From contig NZ_VNJI01000007.1 of the NCBI RefSeq assembly GCF_007786445.1, forward strand, positions 1 through 64,000: a stretch of DNA of 64,000 bases, in the 5' to 3' direction. The notes under the pieces were generated by a model, which made no database searches, was not told the DNA's origin, and saw only the letters and a program-made list of their open reading frames with translations. Made by a program: the position numbers and the translations under genes. Each line of letters opens with the position of its first letter. The first letter of the stretch is position 1. This document shows, one piece after another, positions 17,390 through 26,230 of this stretch. This stretch comes from Paenibacillus cremeus. Lineage in GTDB: Bacteria; Bacillota; Bacilli; Paenibacillales; NBRC-103111.

Positions 17390-18265
17390 TTACTTTCGAT
17401 ATAGCTCCTTCATAATCCGCTTGCCCGTCGGCGTCTGCGCCAAGCCTCCCTTGGCGGTTTCGCGGTGCTTCTCCGGCATCGCCGTCCCGACCTCGTACAT
17501 GACTTGGACGACCTCGTCCGACGGGATGACCGAGCGCACCCCGGCCAGCGCCATATCCGCGGCGGCCAAAGCATTTACCGCCCCGAAGCCGTTGCGGACA
17601 ATGCAGGGGATTTCCACCAGGCCACCGACCGGATCGCAGATCAGGCCAAGGGTGTTCTTGAGCGCGAGGCCTACCGCATGAATCGCTTGCTCCGGCGTGC
17701 CGCCGCGCAGCTCCACCATGGCGCCTGCCGCCATTCCGATGGCGGAGCCGACCTCCGCTTGGCAGCCGCCTTCCGCACCGGAGACGAAGGAATTGTTGGC
17801 GATCACATAACCAATGGCACCAGCACAAAACAGCCCCCTAACCATGTGGTCGTCCTCCCAGCCGAACCGCTGCTGGCTGCTGACGAACACGCCGGGAATA
17901 ATCCCACAGGAGCCTGCTGTCGGCGTGGCAATAATGCGCCCCATGGACGCATTCACCTCCGACACCGCTAAGGCGTAGGCCATCGCGCGGCAAGCCTCTT
18001 CCCCTACGGAAGCTGCTCCGGCATCCAGAAAGCTCATGACCCGCTGCGCATCTTTGCCCGTCAGCCCGCTGCGGGAGGTCGTATCCTCGGTCAGCCCCTT
18101 GATCACGGCTTCCTTCATAATTTGATAGTAGCTAAGCATCGTCGCAAACTCCTGCTCAGCACTTCGGCCTGACTCATGGGCTTGCTCCTGCAGCATCAGC
18201 TCTGAGATCGATAGCTGCTCGGTAACGCACAACGCCGCTAACTCCTTGAGGGCCCGGAATCTCAT
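17390..18265 (-). CDS. sdaAA: L-serine ammonia-lyase, iron-sulfur type, alpha subunit
   Basis: A 291-residue catalytic subunit of the two-chain L-serine dehydratase that converts L-serine to pyruvate and ammonia. The cluster-ligand cysteines are seen in ATPTAGSCGIIPG, GAEGGCQAEVGSA and GLICDPVGG, the usual spacing for the 4Fe-4S enzyme. The ATG overlaps the sdaAB stop by four bases (ATGA), indicating coupled translation. Length is normal for the family. Confidence 0.95.
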   Translation of the reverse strand: MRFRALKELAALCVTEQLSISELMLQEQAHESGRSAEQEFATMLSYYQIMKEAVIKGLTEDTTSRSGLTGKDAQRVMSFLDAGAASVGEEACRAMAYALAVSEVNASMGRIIATPTAGSCGIIPGVFVSSQQRFGWEDDHMVRGLFCAGAIGYVIANNSFVSGAEGGCQAEVGSAIGMAAGAMVELRGGTPEQAIHAVGLALKNTLGLICDPVGGLVEIPCIVRNGFGAVNALAAADMALAGVRSVIPSDEVVQVMYEVGTAMPEKHRETAKGGLAQTPTGKRIMKELYRK

Positions 18266-18942
18266 ACATGTCCTCTTTCCGAGAGATCCACTCGAATGAC
18301 TTCCCGGATCATCTCAAGGCCGTTCATTTCCTGCACTAGGGCATCCGAGATCGGAGCGTCGGCCTCAATCACCGTCATCGCGTCGCCCTCGCGGCCTTTT
18401 CGATCCAAGTCCATATACCCTATATTCATCTGCGCCCGCCCGAAAATGCTTGTAATCTCCGCAATCATCCCCGGACGATCCAGATGTGTGATGAGCAGCG
18501 TGGGATACACCCCGGAAAAAGTGACATCAAACTGATTCACATTCATAATTTCGATGTTCCCCCCACCGATCGACGCGCCCGTCATGCTGATGGATCGTTG
18601 ATCGCCCTGAAGGGTGATGGTAGCCGTGTTGGGATGAGCCCCCTTGGCTTTTTTCGGGTGAAAAATAATTTTCATGCCCGCCGCCTCGGCATACTTCTCC
18701 GCTTTGGGAATCCGAGGATCGTCCGTCGCATAATCGAGTAGACCGCCGATCAGTGCCAAATCCGTCCCATGCCCGCGGTACGTGTCCGCGAAGGAGCCGA
18801 ACAGCTCTATATCCGCCTGCGCAGGCAGCGCCCCGAAAATTTGCCGCGCCACCCGCCCGAGCCGCACCGCGCCGGCCGTATGGGAGCTGGACGGACCAAT
18901 CATCGACGGTCCAATGATCGAGAACACATCTTTAAACCGCAT
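18262..18942 (-). CDS. sdaAB: L-serine ammonia-lyase, iron-sulfur type, beta subunit
   Basis: A 226-residue partner of SdaAA. The N-terminus carries FSIIGPSMIGPSSSHTAGAVRLG, split here as the conserved GPSSSHT motif region, and the C-terminal half is an ACT-type domain (LLITHLDRPGMIAEIT) that in the family contributes to serine control and subunit contacts. It precedes sdaAA with a four-base overlap and follows the DHDPS-like gene by 28 bases in the same operon. Confidence 0.94.
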   Translation of the reverse strand: MRFKDVFSIIGPSMIGPSSSHTAGAVRLGRVARQIFGALPAQADIELFGSFADTYRGHGTDLALIGGLLDYATDDPRIPKAEKYAEAAGMKIIFHPKKAKGAHPNTATITLQGDQRSISMTGASIGGGNIEIMNVNQFDVTFSGVYPTLLITHLDRPGMIAEITSIFGRAQMNIGYMDLDRKGREGDAMTVIEADAPISDALVQEMNGLEMIREVIRVDLSERGHV

Positions 18943-18970
18943 CTCCCGGACCCCCTCATGAATCTAAGGA

Positions 18971-20041
18971 TTAATCAGCCAGCCATTCACTCAAATGTGC
19001 ACGCACAAATTCATTGTCATTCAAATGCGGATAATCACGGTACATCCGGTCGATTTCCTCCATCTGCCCTGGAGACAGCTCCTCCTTCGGATTGAGGCAC
19101 CAGCGCCCCTGCAGCAGCCCCTGTCTTCTCAGCACCTCATGGATGCCGGGAATGCAGCCCTCGAAGTGATTCGCCGGGTCAAAAAACGCTGCGTTCGTCT
19201 CCGTGACTTCGATGTTTCTCGTCAGCCATTCGGCGGATAGCTCGCGGCTACCGCGAATCTGCTTGACTTCCTCCAGCAGCTCTACAGCCTTTTTCGTCCA
19301 AACCGCCCAGTGTCCCAGCAGCCCGCCGACGATCCGTTTTTCCACCGTGCGTCCCTCAACCTGAAAGCGGTACACGGTAAGCAAATCAGTTACGATATTA
19401 TCATCATTCCCCGTATAAAGCGCAATCTCATCACACCGCTTCGAGTAGCAAACCGCCCGGACCACATCGATGGTTTGATAACGGTTGAACGGCGCCATTT
19501 TGATCGCGACGACACCGGGAATATTTACTAGCTGCTCCCAGAATGCAAAGCTGAAAATTCGCCCGCCGACCGAAGGCTGTAAGTAAAAGCCGAACACCGG
19601 AATGATCTCGGCCACCGCCCGCACGCGATCCAAAATTTGCGGCTCCTCCCAGCCCTGCAGTCCGCCCATGCTCAGCAGCCCAATGTCGTAGCCCTGACGC
19701 ACCGCCAGCTCCGCTTCCGCGATCGCTTGCTCCGTAGGCCCGCAAATCCCGGCGATCTTGATAAAAGGCCGATCCAGCTGCGCGCGCTCCACTTCCTCCG
19801 CTGCCACCCGCAGCACAGGCTCCAGCAGGTTGATGTCCTTATCGCGGATCTCGAACTGGGTAGAGTGAACGCCGACTGCGATTCCACCTGCTCCAGAAGC
19901 TATATAATAGCGCGTCAAGGCGCGTTGATGCTTCTCGTCGAACTGCCGGTCTTCGTTCAGCGCCAGCGGATGAGCCGGAATCGCAAGCCCATCATGCAGC
20001 GCGGCCAGCATTGCGGGGCTTAACTCTTTTCGCTTCGTCAT
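18971..20041 (-). CDS. Dihydrodipicolinate synthase-family aldolase/lyase
   Basis: A 356-residue TIM-barrel protein of the DHDPS/N-acetylneuraminate lyase superfamily. The Schiff-base lysine is at 181 in GVVAIKMAPF, and the catalytic tyrosine is in FGFYLQPSVGG (Y153), where the usual YNxP reads YLQP. The N-terminal GIAVGVHSTQFE replaces the GTTGE motif, so it is unlikely to make dihydrodipicolinate. It is longer than DHDPS by about 60 C-terminal residues. It begins three bases after the epimerase stop. The substrate is unknown, possibly a keto-acid cleaved within this operon's pathway. Confidence 0.85.
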   Translation of the reverse strand: MTKRKELSPAMLAALHDGLAIPAHPLALNEDRQFDEKHQRALTRYYIASGAGGIAVGVHSTQFEIRDKDINLLEPVLRVAAEEVERAQLDRPFIKIAGICGPTEQAIAEAELAVRQGYDIGLLSMGGLQGWEEPQILDRVRAVAEIIPVFGFYLQPSVGGRIFSFAFWEQLVNIPGVVAIKMAPFNRYQTIDVVRAVCYSKRCDEIALYTGNDDNIVTDLLTVYRFQVEGRTVEKRIVGGLLGHWAVWTKKAVELLEEVKQIRGSRELSAEWLTRNIEVTETNAAFFDPANHFEGCIPGIHEVLRRQGLLQGRWCLNPKEELSPGQMEEIDRMYRDYPHLNDNEFVRAHLSEWLAD

Positions 20042-20044
20042 AGC

Positions 20045-21061
20045 TTAGAATTTCCCCTCCCGCTCCTGAAAATGAGTCGGCTTATTCCAAGTCAGACCAT
20101 CCTGCGCAACCCATCCGGAAATCCAATCGATCATCTCCAGAATCGTCACCCGTGGATATCCGAACAGCTGGCTCGCTTTGGAGCTATTGCTGAGCAGCGC
20201 ATTCTCCGATTCTTTGCCTACGAATACCGGTTCTTTGCCAAGTCTGGCTGCGAACTGCTCCGCCACCCAGCGCATCGACAGCGTTTCCGGACCGGTCACA
20301 TTCACCACCGCTGGAGGCGTGCTGCACACCGTCAAGCTGCGAATCGCCATTTCGTTGGCATCCCCTTGCCAGATGACGTTTGCGTGACCCATCGTAAGAT
20401 CGACCGGCTTGCCGGCTAGCACGGATTTAGCCACTTCCAGCAGCACGCCATAGCGCAAATCAATCGCATAATTTAATCGGTAAATCACCATTGGAATATC
20501 GTATTTATGTGAAAAATGCTCAAAAATCCGCTCACGCCCTAAGCAAGACTGGCCATACTCCCCATTGGGATTCGGAGCCATCGTTTCAGTCGCACCGCCT
20601 TGGAACACAGGAGTCAGAGGATACACATTCCCGGTGGAAAAGACGACGATGCGGGAATTCCGGTACTTTTCCGCTACGCGGCCTGGCAGGTACGAATTCA
20701 TTGCCCATGTAAAATGCTCGTTGCCGGTCGTTCCGAACTTGTTGCCCGCCATGTAGATGATGTTTTTTACGTCAGGGAGCGCTTGCAGCTGCTGATCGTT
20801 GAGCAAATCCACAGGAATCGTGATCACGCCGTCGGCTTCCAGCTCTTCCTTCAGACCACCGGATGAAAATCGGGAGGCGCCGTAGACCTTTTTATCTACG
20901 CCTGCGGCTTTAATCGCATTCATGGCAAGTCTTGCGAGACTTGGCCCCATTTTCCCGCCTACGCCAAGCAGCATAATGTCCCCATCTAGCTCTGCAATCT
21001 CCCGGATTAGTGCCGCGGAAGGCTCCGCCAGCTTGTTTTCGAGCTCCTGAATCGTCTTCAT
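20045..21061 (-). CDS. NAD-dependent epimerase/dehydratase family protein
   Basis: A 338-residue extended short-chain dehydrogenase/epimerase-like protein. A glycine-rich Rossmann motif (MLLGVGGKMGPSLARL) stands near residue 30, which is later than usual because of a helical N-terminal lead. NIIYMAGNKFG and RIVVFSTGNVY follow, but the canonical YxxxK active-site pair is not obvious: the position reads GEYGQSCLGRERIFE. The ATG at 21061 has AGAGGAGAAGGG upstream; the frame is open to 21112. First gene of the six-gene operon. Confidence 0.85.
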   Translation of the reverse strand: MKTIQELENKLAEPSAALIREIAELDGDIMLLGVGGKMGPSLARLAMNAIKAAGVDKKVYGASRFSSGGLKEELEADGVITIPVDLLNDQQLQALPDVKNIIYMAGNKFGTTGNEHFTWAMNSYLPGRVAEKYRNSRIVVFSTGNVYPLTPVFQGGATETMAPNPNGEYGQSCLGRERIFEHFSHKYDIPMVIYRLNYAIDLRYGVLLEVAKSVLAGKPVDLTMGHANVIWQGDANEMAIRSLTVCSTPPAVVNVTGPETLSMRWVAEQFAARLGKEPVFVGKESENALLSNSSKASQLFGYPRVTILEMIDWISGWVAQDGLTWNKPTHFQEREGKF

Positions 21062-21263
21062 ATGTACCCTTCTCCTCTCGTTTTTCCAATCCATCCCACT
21101 GGATACCTTCATTGTATTTCAGTCACACATTTAAAGACAAGTCTTTTTGTCGTCCTTATATAGGTATTTGGCAGCCTCTCGGGTGCATAGGTCAACCCCC
21201 ATTTTGCTAAAAACAATAAAAGAACCAAACTGCAAATCACCTATTTCGATGGAGGTCAACAAG

Positions 21264-21668
21264 ATGAAAAAACGACAGATTTTGTGCTCCGCAATCGTGC
21301 TTTGCTCTCTTGGGTTTGCCCTGCCGGTTCAAGCCTATGATGATACGGCAAGGCCTGGAGCGAGCACAAATACAACGAGTACGGCTACGTATTCCAGCGG
21401 AAGCCAAGGGATCGGCACAAGCACCACCGGATATGGCAGCGACAGCCTGTTTGGCACTTATAATACGAATAACAAAGGGACGGTTCGCGGACTGTCCGAT
21501 GGCATGGCGCTGCGGCCGCATCCGTACGGTGTGAATGACTATAACAATCGGCTTACGACGTATGCGACCGATACCACTCCCAAAAAGACGAATTGGAATT
21601 GGCTAGGTCTACTCGGCTTGCTGGGGTTATTTGGACTCGGAAGCCGGTCACGCACCGATACGCGGTAA
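21264..21668 (+). CDS. WGxxGxxG-type exported protein
   Basis: A 134-residue protein with a Sec signal peptide (MKKRQILCSAIVLCSLGFA, predicted cleavage after VQA). A Ser/Thr/Gly/Asn-rich low-complexity middle follows, and the C-terminus is a hydrophobic segment NWNWLGLLGLLGLFGLGSRSR, the WGxxGxxG-like anchor known from Bacillales exported proteins. The ATG at 21264 has GATGGAGGTC upstream; the longer frame from 21147 lacks a site. The function is unknown; it probably stays attached to the membrane through the C-terminal helix with the basic tail inside. Confidence 0.8.
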   Translation: MKKRQILCSAIVLCSLGFALPVQAYDDTARPGASTNTTSTATYSSGSQGIGTSTTGYGSDSLFGTYNTNNKGTVRGLSDGMALRPHPYGVNDYNNRLTTYATDTTPKKTNWNWLGLLGLLGLFGLGSRSRTDTR

Positions 21669-21671
21669 GCT

Positions 21672-21721
21672 GAAAAAAGCCCCCGAGCGACCGCCTGTTC
21701 AGGAGGTTGTTCGAGGGCTTC
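21672..21721 (-). terminator. Strong hairpin with U-tract on the minus strand
   Basis: Arms 21677-21692 and 21705-21720 pair over 16 bases with one mismatch (AAGCCC outermost), with a CCTG/CAGG mini-stem in the loop. The T-run (TTTTTT) follows only on the minus strand. The nearest complete genes on both sides are on the plus strand, so either it blocks antisense transcription or it serves the plus gene without a T-run. Confidence 0.6.
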
Positions 21722-21810
21722 ACTATAAATGGTTCTGGTATGTTCCCGAGCACATCAGGGAATACTCACGCCATATCTATTCGTTTGCTTAAAAATCGAG
21801 GTGGCAACCG

Positions 21811-22065
21811 ATGTCCTATGTTTGCGAAGTGTGTAACGGAATGACAGCCCTCACGGTGGAATGCCAGAGCTGCCATGCACCGGCTAATGATCAAGGAAAG
21901 CTGAGCGATTACTACGGCCCCTATTCACCTTATCGCCCCGCAGACGAGCTCAAAGCGGCGAACGGCTTCGAAGATCTGGCAAGCCACCAGTGCATCCATG
22001 TCGCCTTTTGCCCTCAGTGCGCGAATACCTTCTACTCGGCCGTCCAAGAGCAGCCTAATCCTTAA
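21811..22065 (+). CDS. Small zinc-ribbon-like protein (84 aa)
   Basis: An 84-residue protein with four cysteine pairs or near-pairs: CEVC at the N-terminus, CQSC about 12 residues later, then a single Cys in HQCIH and CPQC near the C-terminus. That arrangement suggests one or two zinc-binding knuckles. GAGGTGG precedes the ATG. No named family was recognised. Its last four bases overlap the end of the convergent MATE gene. Confidence 0.75.
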   Translation: MSYVCEVCNGMTALTVECQSCHAPANDQGKLSDYYGPYSPYRPADELKAANGFEDLASHQCIHVAFCPQCANTFYSAVQEQPNP

Positions 22066-23417
22066 GCGCGAACGCGTGCGCGAAGCCGCTGAACATGCAG
22101 CAGTCTAGCGTACAATCCAGCCGCCCCGAAGGCGAGTCCTGTAATCAGCCCGATCCAATAACCAAACGCGCCGAGCGATGTATAATGCGTACAAATATAC
22201 CCCAGCGGGAGCCCGATCACCCAATAAGAAACGAGCGCGACGATTAAAGTCACATTCACGTCTTTATAGCCGCGGAGCGCTCCCTGAATCGGCGCCGCAA
22301 TCGCGTCGGACAGCTGGAAGAAGATCGCGTACAGCAGAAACTGCTGCATCAGCTCCAGCACATCCCGGTCTTTGGTGTAAATCCCAGCAACGGCATCGCT
22401 GAACAAATACAGAAACACCGCACAAACCACGGCCATCCCAATGGCTACGGACAGTCCGAGATAGCTGTACTGCCGAGCATCCTTGTACCGTCTAGCCCCC
22501 GCTTCAAAGCCGACGAGAATCGTAAGCGCGAAGGAGATGCTCATCGGCACCATGTACAAGAACGAGGCAAAGTTTATGGCCGCTTGATGAGCTGCGATCG
22601 TCACCGTATTAAATTCACTCATTAGCAATGTAACGGCAGCGAAAATACTCGTTTCAAAAAAGATCGCAAACCCGATCGGAAGCCCGATTTTAAGCTGATC
22701 CTTCCAAGCCGCAAACGAAATCCGATGCAGCTGCTGTATGATGCGATACTCCGAAAACGGCTTAAATTTCGTAATCACCCCAAACGCGATGAGGCAGACG
22801 ACCCAATAGGTCAAAGCCGACGCCACACCCGCTCCTACGCCGCCCAAGTGCGGGAACCCCATTTTGCCGAAAATAAAGAAATAATTCAGCACCCCGTTCA
22901 CCGGCAGCGAAATAAGCGTAATGCGCATCGTCATCCGCGTCTGTCCGAGCCCATCCATAAAGCTGCGCAGCACCGTATAAACGAACATCGGAAGAATCCC
23001 CGCTCCAATCGCGAACAAAAATCCATGTGCCGTTTGACGTACCGAATTCTCGAGTGTCATTGTATTCAGCAGCGGATTCACCACGAGCAAGCCCACGAGC
23101 ATAACCGCCACCGAGAGGGCGACTGCCAAATATATGCCCTGCATCACGGTGTGCGGCACGGACGCTCTGCGGTTCGCTCCCACCAGCTGCGCCACCATCG
23201 GCGTGACGGCGAACAAAATTCCGTTCAGGCCCGTCTGAACCGGGATCCAAATGCTGGTGCCGATCGCGACACCGGCCAAATCGCCTGCGCTGGCATGCCC
23301 CGACATGAACGTATCAAAGAAGGTCATCCCGAACATCGTCAGCTGCGTAATTAACATGGGCATCAAAATCACAAAAAACTGCCGGGTTTTCTGCGGTAAA
23401 GTGTTAGTCTGTTTCAT
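22062..23417 (-). CDS. MATE-family efflux transporter
   Basis: A 451-residue, twelve-helix multidrug/sodium or proton antiporter. The N-terminus (FFVILMPMLITQLTMFGMTFFDTFMSGH) and the repeats IWIPVQTGLNGILFAVTPMVAQLVGA and FASFLYMVPMSISFALTILVGFEAGA are the paired MATE signatures. The ATG at 23417 is used because a GAGGAC site and family-like sequence begin there; the frame is open to 23555. The substrate cannot be told. It stands alone, convergent with the zinc-ribbon gene. Confidence 0.92.
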   Translation of the reverse strand: MKQTNTLPQKTRQFFVILMPMLITQLTMFGMTFFDTFMSGHASAGDLAGVAIGTSIWIPVQTGLNGILFAVTPMVAQLVGANRRASVPHTVMQGIYLAVALSVAVMLVGLLVVNPLLNTMTLENSVRQTAHGFLFAIGAGILPMFVYTVLRSFMDGLGQTRMTMRITLISLPVNGVLNYFFIFGKMGFPHLGGVGAGVASALTYWVVCLIAFGVITKFKPFSEYRIIQQLHRISFAAWKDQLKIGLPIGFAIFFETSIFAAVTLLMSEFNTVTIAAHQAAINFASFLYMVPMSISFALTILVGFEAGARRYKDARQYSYLGLSVAIGMAVVCAVFLYLFSDAVAGIYTKDRDVLELMQQFLLYAIFFQLSDAIAAPIQGALRGYKDVNVTLIVALVSYWVIGLPLGYICTHYTSLGAFGYWIGLITGLAFGAAGLYARLLHVQRLRARVRA

Positions 23418-23605
23418 GATGTCAAAGTCCTCGTTTGCATAAGATCGAAAAAAAGTAACGTTCTCTATCATAGCAGAATTCGCGGCAAACACAACTTTCC
23501 GCCCAAAAACAAACGCCCCCGATCGATACACATCCACCTGAAGCTGCTGCTCCAAGCGACGCGACGAACGAGGACGCTCTGTTATAGGTATAAACTATAG
23601 ATTAA

Positions 23606-23797
23606 TTAACTGACCGACCACTTGGCTTGAATGCGGGCGCTCTCCACTTCTCTTTCCGAGAAGCCATCCAGAATCAATTGGTTTTTGATGCGTGCGGCGT
23701 ACAATTCTGCGCGTTCTTCTAAATCAGGAGTATCTGCTAATTTGTAGCGTTCAGACATATACTTCACGGCATTGCTGAGTTGTCTGTCCCTATCCAT
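23606..23797 (-). CDS. Small hypothetical protein (63 aa)
   Basis: A 63-residue, charged, largely helical protein beginning MDRDRQLSNAVKYMSERYKL, with a CAGGAGC site before the ATG. No motif or family is recognised. It stands alone between the MATE gene and a region of about 240 bases (23800-24041) in which I see nothing else coding. Confidence 0.65.
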   Translation of the reverse strand: MDRDRQLSNAVKYMSERYKLADTPDLEERAELYAARIKNQLILDGFSEREVESARIQAKWSVS

Positions 23798-24041
23798 GTC
23801 TCATCAGCTCCTGTGGTGTAGTGGGGTGCATCTTACTTTAGCGTATCCGCAATTCACTCGGCTGGCAATGAAAATATGAATATATTAACGATTTTTTAAC
23901 CAATTCGACACGATCTGAGTCCATCTCCTTGAAATCGCCGCAAAATTACGGTACTGTACAAACCCATGCTTGTGCGCGTCGGGAGGGATGGCTATGGAAT
24001 TCCAGCCGCTTTTGAAATCGTGTTCATTCTTGATCGATATG

Positions 24042-24070
24042 AAAAAAACGCCGGGTCCCCAGACCCGGCG
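24042..24070 (-). terminator. Terminator of the NhaC/MFS/dehydrogenase operon
   Basis: A nine-pair GC-rich stem (CGCCGGGTC at 24049-24057 with GACCCGGCG at 24062-24070), a CCCA loop on the plus strand, and a TTTTTTT run on the minus strand. It lies just past the stop of the dehydrogenase gene. Confidence 0.9.
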
Positions 24071-24091
24071 CTTCTTATCGCATGCTCCATG

Positions 24092-24976
24092 CTATAGCTT
24101 GCTAATCACCTTGTACAACGCCTGCGTACCACTGTCTCCCTCGCCCATCGCGGCCAGCTGCTCGTAGAGCGAATGAGCCAACTTCAGACCCGGCAGCTCC
24201 AGGTTCATCTCCTTAGCGGACTGCAGCGCGATGCCCATGTCCTTAATGAAGTGCTTCACGAAGAAGCCTGGGGCAAAATTGCCGTTAATGATCCGCGGTG
24301 CGAGATTGCTGAGCGACCAGCTGCCGGCGGCGCCGGATTCGATGCTCTTAAGCACGGTGGACGGATCCAATCCCGCTTTCTCCGCGTAAACGATCGCTTC
24401 AACCACGCCCATCATGTTCGAGGCGATCGCGATCTGGTTGCACATCTTCGTGAACTGGCCTGCGCCAGCCGCGCCCTGAAGCACGATGTTCGTGCCCATC
24501 AGCTGAAAAATCGGCAGCACCGCATCGAAGGCCGCCTGCTCGCCGCCGACCATAATTGAAAGCCTTGCCTCGCGCGCACCGATATCTCCACCGGATACCG
24601 GAGCATCCAGCGCAGACAGTCCGCGGGCTTTCGCCTCCGACTCGATCCGTTTAGCCAGAGTAGGGCTGGAGGTCGTCATGTCGATCAAGTAGCTGCCTTG
24701 CTTCGCATGCTTCACGATGCCGTGCTCACCCAAGTACACTTCTTCTACGTCGCTCGGGTAGCCCACCATCGTAATGACCACATCCGAGTGCTCCGCCAGC
24801 GAAGCAGGCGAGTCATGCCACTGCGCTCCGAGCGCGAGAAGCTCCTCCGCCTTCGCTCGGGTCCGGCTGTAGACGTGCAGCTTGTACCCCGCTTTTTGCA
24901 AATGTCCGGCCATGCTCTTGCCCATAACTCCAGTTCCAATAAAACCAATCGATGTCGCTTGCGGATTCAGCACCAT
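24092..24976 (-). CDS. NAD(P)-dependent beta-hydroxyacid dehydrogenase (3-hydroxyisobutyrate dehydrogenase family)
   Basis: A 294-residue dehydrogenase with the family signature IGFIGTGVMGKSMAGHL at the N-terminus, the substrate motif DAPVSGGDIGAREA at about 120, and the catalytic lysine region GAGQFTKMCNQIAIASNM at about 170. It could reduce or oxidise 3-hydroxyisobutyrate, tartronate semialdehyde or a similar compound. The ATG at 24976 has GAGAGGAC upstream; an ATG at 24997 lacks a site. It closes an operon with the MFS and NhaC genes, 27 bases after the MFS stop. Confidence 0.9.
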   Translation of the reverse strand: MVLNPQATSIGFIGTGVMGKSMAGHLQKAGYKLHVYSRTRAKAEELLALGAQWHDSPASLAEHSDVVITMVGYPSDVEEVYLGEHGIVKHAKQGSYLIDMTTSSPTLAKRIESEAKARGLSALDAPVSGGDIGAREARLSIMVGGEQAAFDAVLPIFQLMGTNIVLQGAAGAGQFTKMCNQIAIASNMMGVVEAIVYAEKAGLDPSTVLKSIESGAAGSWSLSNLAPRIINGNFAPGFFVKHFIKDMGIALQSAKEMNLELPGLKLAHSLYEQLAAMGEGDSGTQALYKVISKL

Positions 24977-25003
24977 GTGTAAACGTCCTCTCTCCATCTA
25001 TTG

Positions 25004-26230
25004 TTAAGCTTCCGATTGGGATAACGCTTGCCCCTCGGAGCCTCTTGCCAATGTAAATATTAGAAATCCGGCCACGCAGCACAATGCCGCTGATATCAGG
25101 ATGGCCTCCATGGATACGCTGTGGATCAAGCTCGTACTAAGCAGCGGCCCAATCGTTCCCCGCACCCCAAAGAGCATCAAGTGCAGACCGAATACCACGC
25201 CTTCCCGCCCCTTGGCAATCTTGAAGACATAAGCCATACAGCCAATATCCCAGATGGCATCGCCCATCCCTTGAATTCCCCCGGCCAACAGCACTGCGGG
25301 ATACGTCCCAATCAAGCTGTAAAGCAACGGTGGCAGCATATAAAAAGCCATGCCGAAGCTCAGAGCGACTCTAGGCGAGAAGCGGTCGATAACCCAGCCC
25401 ATCACCAGGTACGCCACGAGCAAACAGGCATAGTAAGCCACACGAATATAGCCGATCTCCAGGTCCGTTAATTGCAGCTTGGATACCTGAATAATCGAGT
25501 AAAGTGGACTTGCCAGCATATTGCCAAAGCCGGATACCGTTGTCGCGGCAAGAAACATGATCAGCAGCGGACTCTGCTTAACTAAACGAAGCTGCTGGAC
25601 GAACGTCGTTCTCTGCTTGACCTTCGAAGGAACAAAATCGGTTAAGGTCTTCACGCGGTTCAAAGCCAGAATCGAGCAAACGCCGGTTACGGACGCGATC
25701 AGCAAGGGCCCTGAGCTGCCTGCATGATCAATCCATAGACCGACCAAATACGCCAGCGGGATCATGAGCAGTCCCATAATAACGCGCACATTCCCCATCA
25801 GCCGGCCGCGCAGCGCAGCAGGATAAATCCGGGTCATGACGGAAGCATAGGTCGGTGCCTGAATGCCCATCAGCAAATGAAAGAGCAGCGCCGCCCCCAC
25901 GAATACCCACGGATTCGGAAATATCGCGGGGAACACCACCAGCATCCGGGCAAAAAAGTTCGGGATTACGACAAACGGCTTCGGATCGCGATTTTCCGCC
26001 AGGCTTGCCCATAACGGAGAAGAGAGCAGGCCGATGGCCGGCGCAGCCGTCAGCAAGCCGACTTGGAAGTCCGAAGCTCCGTGACGCAGCGCCAATGGAA
26101 CATAAAACTGATTGAAGACGACGTTAAATATACTGAACAGCGCCGCAGCCGTAAAATCCCATCGGAAATTACGCCAAGTCTCGCCATTCATCTGCAAGCC
26201 TAGAAAGGAAACCATTTTCTCACTGTTCAT
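25004..26230 (-). CDS. Major facilitator superfamily transporter
   Basis: A 408-residue, roughly twelve-helix MFS protein. It shows a loop 2-3 region with LWASLAENRDPKPFV, the mid-protein charged loop NRVKTLTDFVPSKVKQRTTF, and paired helices such as GYIRVAYYACLLVAYLVMGWVIDRFSPR with an MFS motif-A-like end. The substrate is unknown. It overlaps the NhaC-type gene by 11 bases, so the two are co-translated and may move linked substrates. Confidence 0.88.
   Translation of the reverse strand: MNSEKMVSFLGLQMNGETWRNFRWDFTAAALFSIFNVVFNQFYVPLALRHGASDFQVGLLTAAPAIGLLSSPLWASLAENRDPKPFVVIPNFFARMLVVFPAIFPNPWVFVGAALLFHLLMGIQAPTYASVMTRIYPAALRGRLMGNVRVIMGLLMIPLAYLVGLWIDHAGSSGPLLIASVTGVCSILALNRVKTLTDFVPSKVKQRTTFVQQLRLVKQSPLLIMFLAATTVSGFGNMLASPLYSIIQVSKLQLTDLEIGYIRVAYYACLLVAYLVMGWVIDRFSPRVALSFGMAFYMLPPLLYSLIGTYPAVLLAGGIQGMGDAIWDIGCMAYVFKIAKGREGVVFGLHLMLFGVRGTIGPLLSTSLIHSVSMEAILISAALCCVAGFLIFTLARGSEGQALSQSEA

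Noticed and set aside
23970..24167. 65-codon frame with GGGAGGGATGG near its start
   Set aside because: It reads through the terminator hairpin at 24042-24070 and into the antisense of the dehydrogenase gene; no family resemblance.
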